This document shows, one piece after another, positions 1-9,593 of a DNA stretch of 64,000 nt (positions within the stretch are counted from its first letter, which is position 1; each line of letters starts with the position of its first letter). This DNA comes from Paramacrobiotus metropolitanus (taxonomy: Eukaryota; Tardigrada; Eutardigrada; Parachela; Macrobiotidae), in assembly GCF_019649055.1 (NCBI RefSeq), contig NW_026570242.1, forward strand, positions 310,001-374,000, written 5' to 3'. The position numbers were made by a program, and so were the translations under genes. The notes under the pieces are model-generated. The model searched no databases. It was not told the origin of the DNA and saw only the letters and a list, made by a program, of their open reading frames with translations.

Positions 1-388
1 GTTCAGTTTGGTAACTTCGGTTTGCTGAGTCTGGTTTCGAAACGTCACAAAATCGTGATTTTAAAAACAAAAAGCAAGGATCTCCCTTTCCCCTTTAATA
101 TTGTTGTGTATAATTATTTCCGAATTGCAGCATTTGCTATTGTAATAAGAACTGTTAAGTAATAGATTTCCAGTCAATAACCTCACGGAGTAATTGTAAC
201 TCGGTGGATAATGTCGCAGGAGGGGCTAATCACTTTGCTCAGTTTGCTGATTAACGATTGATATAATTAAGTATCAACTTGCACGACAGTACGAGTATCA
301 GCCTGGCTGCTTGGAAGTAAAATCCCGTTTTGTTTTATAACTTGTTACTTGGGCTTTTATGACTTATGATCTGGCGCAATCAAGAGTT

Positions 389-3300
389 ATGTCGGGAACG
401 TTTCAAGATCTCAAGGTAAAAAAAACTGTGAAGTACATAGTACTGTAAATTAAACAAGAACCGTTTTATCTTTGAATGGTCTACAATGTGAGATTTTCAT
501 TTGTCACTCAGTTTGTGGACAGTATTTTTACTCGTTCAGTCGTTCGTTGTTGATTTTACCCAGAACTGACGAGGTTCATTGTTCCACGATTTAATTCTTT
601 AGCTCAAGTTCTTGTCTTGACAGCAAAATTTCGAAACTGCAAAGCAGTTGACTGTCGTGTACTAGTATCAGTAGTATGTGATTGCTTGCAGATATCGGAC
701 TTCGTTGACAAGCTGGCGTCGACAATGCGCGGATTGCGAGCGCTTGAATCTCGTTTAATCGACATTACAACTGCCGAAGCGGGAAGAAGTGGTGTTGGAG
801 AAGATTCTGGCGAAGAAGCTGCCAGTTCCTCTCTGAACACTATTAACGGTGAATTGGTAAGTCGGAAATGTCAACTGACTGCCATTTCAAACACCTATCG
901 TGGATGTCTTCCACTACGTATTTCATAACGTATAAGTAATTCTTTAATAGGGAGTAGCCAGCAAAATTCAACACGCGATAGTTCACACTAATTCACAATC
1001 AAAACGCGCAACGCAGAATTATTTCAGTTGTTTAGATCTCGTGCAGGCAGGCGGTACAGCGGGGTAATCGGGGGTATGCGGTCCAGTGGTATTTATTGCG
1101 GCTAAGCCGCAGAGGTTGATAAACAGTTAAACAGAAACAGTGTGAATAAATTCCCTGACGCGTGCGAAATATATTTGGGATGTCGTACATAATCATTAGT
1201 ACCTGTATTTCTGCGTCTACGTGGTATAGATTTAATGTTTGCGGAATGGTGTGGCTTTTTGGTTTTACTGGATCGGGTTTATCTTCAGATAGTTTGCAAA
1301 TTGTGCGTAGAATACTCGTACAGTAATAATAATACAAAGAGATTTGTGAAAGATAGTCACTGTAGTATCATTAATCTATCGCTTTGTTTGGTTTTTGTGG
1401 GGGATTGTGGTTTTCAGACGAATGACAGTAGCAGTTTTCTTAATGCATTAATATTTACAGCTCCAAGCAGTCGCGGTTGTATACGCGCTTCTATAGCAGT
1501 TGACACCAGCCTTGTGAGAAATTAATAATTTTTATCAGTTATTTGTTGCGAAGATCTACACCAAAGTTTCAAACATATTGAATCCCATGTTGCAATCAAG
1601 ACAATCAAAGACCACAATAAAAGAACTTAATCGACGTCTTACCCTAATCAATAATCTTTTTAGATTTAAAAAAATTGCGCAGATACCATAGCTGCCATAC
1701 AGTGAGGCCGCACAGCATGCCCATTCCCATCACGGACACCCACAGAAACATGGACTCAGTCTGCAGACGGTGCGACCGCATCTTATACTGCACTTCGTTC
1801 ATGTGCGTCATGGAAAAAAAGAGGATTTGTGAGAATTCTTGCAGTATAAGCAGCTCTTTCTCCACGGTGGTCAGATTGAAGGCCATCCAGTCGCGTTGGC
1901 GCTGATCGCGATGAGCATTAAAGCTGAGCGTGTTGGTTAGGGTCAGATTAATGCGCCTGTCTGTTTTTTCGCGCAGATTGCTCCCGTGCACGGTTACGGG
2001 TTCGGTGGGTAGGGTACTTTCGAAACAAACTGAATACCTGTCGTCTTTGTCGACGACAAACACGAATTTCCCATTGGTTACAGCGCTCTTCCAGTAGACG
2101 ATCTGTCCCTTTGAATCGGTTACCCGTAAGGAGGTGGGTACGTATGGGAGACCTTTATCCGTGGCTGGTGTCACGTTGTAGAGTCCGTTGATAAATATGT
2201 GGGCTACAACGTCATCGTGTATGCATCGGGGTTTGCTGACTTGCAGGTTGAATTCCAGTGCCAGGGAGGGGATTATGATTGCAAGAAACGTTAAAATGTA
2301 AATACACACGGCACATTTAAGAACTACTTCCCGAGCTATTTTGATTAAATTTCTAATCGCCATTATATTTACTTGGATAATTAAAATTTAGAGAAAGCAG
2401 TAAAAGCAACAGAAATTTGGATGAGTGCGTAAATACGTAAAAGTGTGGCCTTAAACATGTGTGAATGATGTACACCCAGTAGAATTTATAATCGAACATG
2501 GTTTCCAGGCAGAAACAGTGCTTCTCCTCGTACTTTGGGAAGGCTTAAAATTACAGAGACTGATGAGTTTGTTTGTGTACTTACTTACTAATTCTACTTG
2601 GTGCAATTTCAGTTTTGGACGTTTGTTATCGCGAACACTCGAATTATTTTTATTTTTGAGCTGGCCGGCAGCGCGGCTCCGGTCGATTAATTTTTTAAAG
2701 TACATAGGTATCTGTATCGGCAAACCATGGGAAGTTTTGTATGCATATTGCATGTATAATCGTTGATAACTAAAAGCACATAGTATCAAAAGCTCTTGGA
2801 TGTGTAATGGGTTTACGTAGGTAATTTTCTGGATTCGGTATAGCGGTAATTACTGCATTTCTTTCCGAAATTCTCATGCAGTACCGAAATTTCAGTATAA
2901 TGGTACTAAATTAAAATATAAGCTAATTTGGGTACCAGAAACATATCAAGTAAAATTAAATGTCTAGTAAAAGTTTGAATGATAGAAAAAGTACATTCAT
3001 ATCGTTGAGGTAGACAGCGGCATTTCGTGGCACCAAGTGTGCACATTAGTATAATGTGCACACTTGGTGCCACGAAATGCCGCTGTTTACCTCAACGATA
3101 TGAATGTACTTTTTCTATCGTAATTTATTGTTTGTAATTTATTGTCGTTTATTGTCGTTTATCGTATTTATTGTTTGTAAGCTGTTTGAAATCCCCTGAA
3201 CTTGTTACTGTATCTTGCGCAGGTTTCTTTGCTGTCTGATCTTACTCTGGTCACGAGTTAATAACGAGCGAATAAAGTGATAATGAGTAGTTTTTGCGCA

Positions 3301-4052
3301 TCTACACGGAAGATTCGATACATTTCTTTGATTTCTCGTGTTTTTTGCAGGAAGATCTGGAAATTATGACCGGCATACTTGCCAGCAAAGAAGTTATTCT
3401 ACGGATTCAGCAAATATTACGGGAGAAAAGGAACAAACGGCGCAAATTTGTCTCTAAAAAGGTCGAATCGTGTTCGTCGATTCCCATCGACAGTACCATA
3501 ATTCGAAAAGTTCCTGCTGGAAGTTTTAGCCACCTCAGCAGAGAAGTGAACAAAGCGGCAGAACAGCAGCCTACAAGCAGATCAGCCAAACGGCGGCAAC
3601 GGAGACTGCAACGGATTGCTCAGCTGTATGAACGGATGCAAAATTGTCGCAAGTTGTATAATATACGAGCTGCCGCAGCTGTGGACCAGTCTGGCTTTTT
3701 GACCAACTTGGATGATATGGAGAAGAAGTTGAAATATTTAAGGGAAAAAATAAAGAGACCAAAGAAACCCGATTGTGTGAATGTAAATGTGGATATCGCG
3801 AGTATACCTTTGCCTAGCGAACCATTTGAAGAGCAGTGGAGATCAGAAATCACGGCTGTACTTTTTGGAATGGATGAAGATGCATTTCGCTCGTTCTCCG
3901 CGTTGCAGTCAAGAACCGTTGGACAGTTATTGGATGTTCGAAGGCAATGGGATGCATATGTTACCGGCAATGAGAAAGGGTCGTCCATACCGATTTGCTA
4001 TTTCCTTCCTCCTTCGAATCCAGTGAATGGCTGGGCAGCATACAATTCGTAA
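389..4052 (+). CDS. PDCD7: PDCD7-like U11/U12 snRNP 59K subunit
   Basis: Exons read as 389-415, 692-856 and 3351-4052, all joined in phase 0 at GT-AG sites (gtaaaa/cttgcag and gtaagt/ttttttgcag), giving about 297 residues. The last exon has a basic coiled-coil stretch and then the C-terminal PDCD7 signature: an LFG-D/E element, a 'VRRQWDAYV' segment, an 'IP..(Y/W).LPP' loop and a final 'NGWA' close to the stop. Human PDCD7 ends in the same order of elements. In known animals this protein is the 59K component of the U11/U12 di-snRNP of the minor spliceosome, acting in the nucleus. The protein is shorter than the human one and lacks its proline-rich N-terminus. The second intron (857-3350) is unusually large for this window and contains the antisense TMED10 gene, so a missed exon is possible. 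The family call rests on the C-terminus; the upstream exons are less certain. Confidence 0.7.
1644..2363 (-). CDS. TMED10: p24 family cargo receptor, TMED10-like
   Basis: A single uninterrupted frame of 239 residues. It has an N-terminal hydrophobic signal segment (about residues 15-36), a GOLD-type lumenal domain with the two family cysteines (in 'PRCIHDD' and 'SVCFES'), a membrane-proximal helix, a transmembrane segment near residues 203-225, and a short cytosolic tail ending 'FFKSKKIID'. The tail matches the aromatic and di-lysine signals of p24 delta proteins (human TMED10 ends in a very similar KKLIE). p24 proteins cycle between ER and Golgi in COPI/COPII vesicles and select cargo such as GPI-anchored proteins. 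The gene lies on the opposite strand inside the large intron of the PDCD7-like gene. The absence of introns, unlike its neighbours, could mean a retrocopy, but the frame is intact and all motifs are present. Confidence 0.88.
   Translation of the reverse strand: MAIRNLIKIAREVVLKCAVCIYILTFLAIIIPSLALEFNLQVSKPRCIHDDVVAHIFINGLYNVTPATDKGLPYVPTSLRVTDSKGQIVYWKSAVTNGKFVFVVDKDDRYSVCFESTLPTEPVTVHGSNLREKTDRRINLTLTNTLSFNAHRDQRQRDWMAFNLTTVEKELLILQEFSQILFFSMTHMNEVQYKMRSHRLQTESMFLWVSVMGMGMLCGLTVWQLWYLRNFFKSKKIID
2981..3119. repeat. Near-perfect palindrome, 68-bp arms
   Basis: Bases 2981-3048 and 3052-3119 are reverse complements with only one mismatch seen (gtagac against gtaaac), separated by the 3-base spacer gta. 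It lies in the intron of the PDCD7-like gene, between TMED10 and the last exon. It looks like a fold-back MITE or a recent inverted duplication. The 3' flank to about 3180 carries short direct repeats of ttattgtttgtaa / ttattgtcg type. Confidence 0.9.
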
Positions 4053-4781
4053 AATGCAGCGATGTGTTATTGTACTTAACACTATAATACGGTTACTTTC
4101 GTCATCTGCGATGAAGAGTGTAATGGTTATATAGTGGAAGAAAGCATATGGCTTATGGAACTTTGGATTTATCTACGTAATAAAAACAATTCACTCCAAC
4201 AAAAAATCAATATTCTAGCGGATGGAAGTATGTATTTTCAGCACAATAGTATTTCAGAATCTTGAATTCTTAATTCACAGTATACTGTTTGTTGTCCTCT
4301 AATTCCTCTCCGACACAAGTTAGAAATATCGTTCTTTTAATCAAGAAAGCTTATAAGCGATTTTTACGTTTCGTAAACCGCAATACAGAATAACGATGCA
4401 ATTCTTAATTGGAAAGCATGTTTTTTGTCGCCATGAATCATTCAAGATCGCGCTTCACAGAAAATATTGATACGATACATACCTTATAAAAATAACAACA
4501 CAGAATAATTCCCGTCGGCTCCTCCCAGAACCTTAGTACCTTGACAACAAATGTTGGGTTTTGATAATTCAAACGTTGGCAAAATTTATTTTAACTGCTT
4601 GCTAAGCGTGACTAATCATCATGTTATTGACCGAACAGCGTTGAATGCGCCACCATGAGTAAGAGAAACTGACCGCATTTTGTTTTCAAGGTAGTCTTTT
4701 TTGGTTTTGACCACTGACCTTTGGCCTACACACACACGGTACTCGGTTTCTGCGTTCCCTATTCGTCCAACAACTTGCTAA
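4053..4781. other. Intergenic, nothing recognised
   Basis: AT-rich sequence between the PDCD7-like gene and the coiled-coil gene. No convincing frame, RNA gene or repeat seen. It presumably holds the 3' UTR of one and the promoter and 5' UTR of the other. Confidence 0.5.
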
Positions 4782-6409
4782 ATGGGGGACAATGGCGCCC
4801 GCTTTGCCAATTTCAGTGTGAATCAACGGTGGCCAAATCATATTAATATCGATGTGTTCCGTCAGACCTTGTGTCAGGCATCGGATGGCGATCTCTTTCT
4901 GCGCTGCAACGAGCTGCAGGAGCGCTACTCGCGCCTCAACTGCGCCATCCGCGAGGGAAAGGCCCTGAAAGTGGAACTGACCCGTCGCTGCAGCGACCAC
5001 ATCCAGCATTTGGAGGTGTTTGAGGAAGAAATACGACATCTGGAAGCGGCCGCTCATGACAAGCAGATCAAGATGGAGGAGAACCAGCACACGGCGACGC
5101 AGTACAGCTGCGAGGCAGCGCTGCTCATGAACCAGGCCGCGCCGAAACTCCCACCGGTCGCCGAGGAGACCGCCATCGCCGGGGATCTGGCTAAGCTGAG
5201 TGATCAGATCTTTGAGATGTATGCGGCGCTGCTGGTGTTGCGCGCGGGCGAAATCATCCTCTTCGAGGATATGAAGAGTAAGCTGGAGAAGCGTCCGGCG
5301 TGCACTCGCAATGTCAAGCACCAGGTGAAGGAGCTGCGGAAGAAGATTCGCGAGTATGAACACACGATACTGAATTTGACGAACGAGCAGAAGAAATGGA
5401 AGGGGACATTGAAAGCGGGCAAGCTGAATATTTGTCGCCGTGCCCGCCAGCAACACAATGGACTGAAGGAGGAAGCAGGCAAGCTGAAGCGAACGATAGA
5501 CCTGTTCAACGAAGAAAAGGAGAAGCTGGCGGTCATTGCCAGAAACCTGGAGGACTCGCTCAATACGACGCTAGGTAAATTAAATGACGAAACGGACTTA
5601 TTTACGGACAAAATAGATCCATATTTACCAAAATTATAACAGTTACTTAAAATAATAAGGTCATACAGCGACAGATCTTTATTTTTTTTACTAGTGAGTT
5701 TTGCAGCGTAGTGTACTGTAGCCTGTACGTCTGTAACATCCGTTTTTTGACATAAACAAAGCTGATTTTACGAAAATTTATTGACATCTTAAAAAAATTC
5801 AAATATTCTGCAAAGACATTTGGTGCGCTAGAACTAAAACGGCCGAAGATCAGGAAATTGAATGACGTTTGATCAGAAATACCGCACTACATATATAAAC
5901 CTGAAACAAGCGATTATTATTTTGCAGGAGAACACGAGCTTGCCGAACTCATGGAGCATTTCGAGCCATTGGTGGATCCGAATAATCAAATCCACACAGC
6001 AGGCGAACAACCCGGCGCCAATTTAAGAAACATGTTCAAACCCAAACCGGCGGTGTCCACAATGTCCGGCATGCGCCGTGTCTCCGGGGTGGCAGCCACC
6101 TCCGTGGAGCAGGCCGACAAGGTCAACCAGCTGCAGAAACTCTGGTTGGACAGCGTAGCTACGAAAGTGAAAATGGACGGCAACATCATTCGGGCCAATT
6201 TCGATATTGAATTGCTGGAGGCGGCGCTTACTGCGGAGAGCTATTATGACAATAAGCGACCGGAATGTGAGCGCAAGCGCATCGTCAGGACTATTGTTCA
6301 CTCGGTGGCTAGCGATGAGTTGATGGGATTCAAGGATGCTGATTTGGGCGAGTACTTCGATCCGGATGTGAAGTTCCCTGGCAGGAATCGATGCTTAGAA
6401 GTGAACTAG
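4782..6409 (+). CDS. Coiled-coil protein of unknown function
   Basis: Two exons, 4782-5574 and 5928-6409, joined in phase 1 (CTA G | gtaaat ... ttttgcag | GA GAA), about 425 residues. The start is the first ATG after an upstream stop-rich region. Residues about 35-265 are heptad-rich and charged, with long runs of E/K/R/Q and regular leucines, so an extended coiled coil is likely. The second exon encodes a more mixed region with an acidic C-terminus and no recognisable catalytic motif. GC-rich codon use against AT-rich flanks supports real coding. I do not recognise the family; centrosomal, cytoskeletal or kinetochore scaffolds are possibilities but unsupported. No transmembrane or signal segment is seen, so a soluble intracellular protein is inferred. 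Confidence 0.75.
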
Positions 6410-7044
6410 TGCCGCTCGGGTACTGATGTGCCCAGGATCAAGGTTTTATTTGCTAGCGCACATTTCTTTTTAATTATTTTATCAGTGACAATTGGCAGAA
6501 CTGCGTAATTTGCTTATCATTAGTTTTTATTGCATCGAAATTGTTGGTGGCTCTTGATACGTTTCTTTGTCTTTTACGAAGTTGATCCTGTTAACTTAAC
6601 TTTTTCTTAACAAGCCTGAGGACTTAAATTTTTGTTTAATTCCGGATGAACGACAAGTCGACAACACAGTAGTACCTCTAATTATGTATGCCCTCTCCAT
6701 TTTTAATTAGTACGTTATTAAGGCGCGGTGCATCCTAATGATATATTAATTTGTAGGACCGCCAAGTACATACATTTCTCAGCGATTCCCCATTTTTATT
6801 CTGAACGGAAGCGTAATTTCTCATATGCAAAAATTGATTCTAAAATCCAGAAGTCAGAAAAACAACATGTTAAACAATAAAACCTCCTGATTGACAGGCC
6901 AAACAGTTTATAGGTACCATATCACAGTGATTTGGCCACTGGAATGAAAGAGACTGAAAGAACTTGAGGATTCAAAACACAAATACCACACGCAGAGGTG
7001 TGAAGCGTCAAGAAAATGCAGGCACAATTAGGAACATGCGCAGA
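6410..7044. other. Intergenic between convergent genes
   Basis: AT-rich; the coiled-coil gene and the ERR gene converge here. Likely the two 3' UTRs (an aataaa is visible near 6877). No other gene seen. Confidence 0.5.
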
Positions 7045-8190
7045 TCACCAGTGCGTTTTCTGCGCTGATTCCAGCATCTCCAACAAAAGCTTCGGCACGG
7101 TGACCTTTCCAGCTTCTTTGAGTATGAGCCAAAACCGCCTGGTCATACCGTCCAGTTGTCTCAAATGGGGCAACAGCATCAAAAGACTTCCGATTCTACT
7201 GATATTATTGACATACTGACACAAAGTTTGCATAACCATCTCCCTGAGTAAATTGCGATTGTTGGGATTCTCCAGTGGACACCCACCGTTGAGCAGCACC
7301 AGGCATTTCATCAAGACGTACTCTTCTCGTGTTAGCCTGTATTCATTGAAATATTCTACCAACTGAATGGTCTTTGTATATACATCCTCAAAGCACGCCT
7401 CTGTGGCCATATTTGATGTGAGCATCAAGTTGGTCGCAAAGGTCAGCGATTTGCAGTTGGGAGAACTGCTCTCCATGGAGCGTGCGGCGAAACTGAAGAT
7501 CACGATTTCACACCATGTTGTTTGCAGCAAATGCATCTGATCGTTGAGCGGCAATTCCAGAAATCCCGGTACTAGTTTGGCCCAGCTGATAACGGCCACT
7601 AATTCTCGATCAACAGCATCCAGGATGGCTGTCTGAACTTTTGATCCGTTATCCAATGGCTCGGATATTGCTGCCGCTAAAGGTGCGGGTTCATTAGACA
7701 ATAAAGTAAACAAAAGTCCATCCAGTTCTGCGGTCGGATTTCCTACAAATATGGTTTAAAAACAGTGCCTTGCATTCTTCGCTACTTTGCAGTGCGCGGT
7801 AATGAATTTTATCACCTCTGGTGTTATAGGGATTTTTGGGAGGGAGTGGTCTGGAGGTTGTCGGCTCGGTGGAAGTCGGCTCGCCGTGAACATTTCGTTT
7901 GTATTTTTGACGGCCGCCTCGAACCCTGTCGAGTCTGACACCTTCCTTCAACATCCCAACAGAGAGACATTTTCGATATCGACAGGCTTGGCAGGCTTTT
8001 CGTTGGCTTTTGTTTATGGGGCAATTTCTGCTCTTTCCGCATTTGTACTCAATACTGCCTTGGATGGTCCGCTTGAAAAATGCTTTACAAGCTTCACAGG
8101 AATTAACGCCATAATGATAACCACTGCTAGCGTCCCCGCAAACCAGGCAGTGTTTTTTATCGTCCAGTTTGGTAGAGGATAGGTAGTAAA
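7045..8190 (-). CDS. Estrogen-related receptor (NR3B) type nuclear receptor
   Basis: At least two coding exons: 7747-8190 (DNA-binding domain) and 7045-7676 (ligand-binding domain), joined in phase 1 across a roughly 70-base intron. The zinc-finger domain has all eight cysteines and the P-box 'CEACKA', which is typical of ERR. It is followed by the ERR-diagnostic extension '[21 protein letters not shown]' up to its last residue. The ligand-binding domain has 'VDRELV..I.WAK..PGF' (helix 3), 'DQM.LLQ' and a C-terminal 'LLLEMLES' activation helix. ERRs bind TNAAGGTCA-type sites as orphan receptors and in flies switch metabolism to glycolysis. The ligand domain is clearly divergent outside helices 3-5 and 12. 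The 5' coding exon was not resolved; the start given is the splice acceptor (ttggtgcag), and there is no convincing ATG in this exon. Confidence 0.85.
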
Positions 8191-9593
8191 CTGCACCAAA
8201 AAGTTGGTGCACAGAGGCACGGACTTGCTCAGTGAAATCGTGAGTTGTCAATACAAACCCACAGATCGCCAAATAAACATGCGGCACCAAAGCCTCACAT
8301 TCAAGAGATATGGCGAAAACTGCGGTGGGGGTTTGAAGTTTCGGCCAACGATAAAAACAGTTCTTGTAGTCGCATCATTAGCTACTGTATTTAATTTCTG
8401 GGCTGCGTACAGTTCAGAAATCTTGAATTTCTGTACATAATATTAGTGCATTCAGTTGCAAGGTAACATGATCTGTATGAAGAGGCTACTTGTAAATATT
8501 TTGCATCTACCGGTAAGTATTAGTCCGGCAATATCAAATCTAAAACATGAATTTACCTGTATAGTTTATCTGTATAATTTACCTACTAATAAATTACCTG
8601 TGTTTGCTGATAAAAATTTACACACGTTTCTGTCAGTCGGCCGATAACTTTGGTTCTGCCGAAAACTGACTTCACCGAAAATAAGCTGCAAACGTTTTTC
8701 CGGTAAATAAAGTGAGCAAACAGTTTGCTCACCATTTTTTTTTCCCATGCCCGTACAGCGAGTTTTAGCACATTTTTGCTTTTCAAGGTTCTGAAACGAA
8801 ATACAAATACACTACATACATAGTTATCCTTTCATAACGTTTTTACTCTAGAAGGAAGAATTCCCGGCCTCCCGCAAACCGAAGGTGAACACTAGCGCCA
8901 AATTTCAATCGTTGTTTAAACTTACTACGTACTTCCGGTCGTAATTTGTTGTTCTCTCTTTTTGTGTTGCGGCGGAGCCGTGCTCGTACAGCAATAATTG
9001 TAGCTGCAATAATATTATTACGTAGACTGTTACTCTAACAATGTAAGTCTTTGACTACAAATGCCGAATATCCTGCAGCTGTAATAACCACGAAAATTAA
9101 ATGCGGGTTGGCCACTTAAAAAGTAATTTTATTCGCTATTCAAAGCTCAAAGGATAAACTTGCCAAAAAAACAGAGCACAAGAAATACGCCACAAATTTA
9201 TATACAAAGCATTTCTTACGTAGAATAACTAGATGAGCATACTAACCAACGAGCAGCAGCAACTCGCAAGAGCCAAAACACTAATGAGAGCATCAATCTC
9301 GGTTCAGATTCAAAACGTAATCAACACAGCAACACTGCAAATGCTAAAGCTGTACAAAAGATACAGCAACTACATCTTCGCCATTGTCTTAGACAGTTGC
9401 CGTTTTCGAAAGCAGCTCCTTTTATCACTGGCAAAGTAAGGGGCTGTTTTTAATTTGGGTATACTCATAATCCGATTTATAGTCAACCGACTCAAAAGGC
9501 TTCGGCATTGAGGTCATCCAAAAACCGGCATTCTGTCAACCTACAAGCAGATTAAAAACGGAATGTGTGCGAAACTGATTGTGATAGGCGTAC
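8191..9593. other. Gap upstream of ERR, unassigned
   Basis: Should contain the 5' exon and promoter of the ERR gene, which I could not place. A 68-codon frame at 9233-9439 (+) begins with ATG, but its A-rich composition and lack of similarity make it doubtful. No RNA gene or repeat recognised. Confidence 0.4.

Noticed and set aside
4686-5456. 256-codon minus-strand frame
   Set aside because: Lies opposite the coiled-coil exon and reflects its GC-rich codons; no motif, and the plus strand has a consistent two-exon model.
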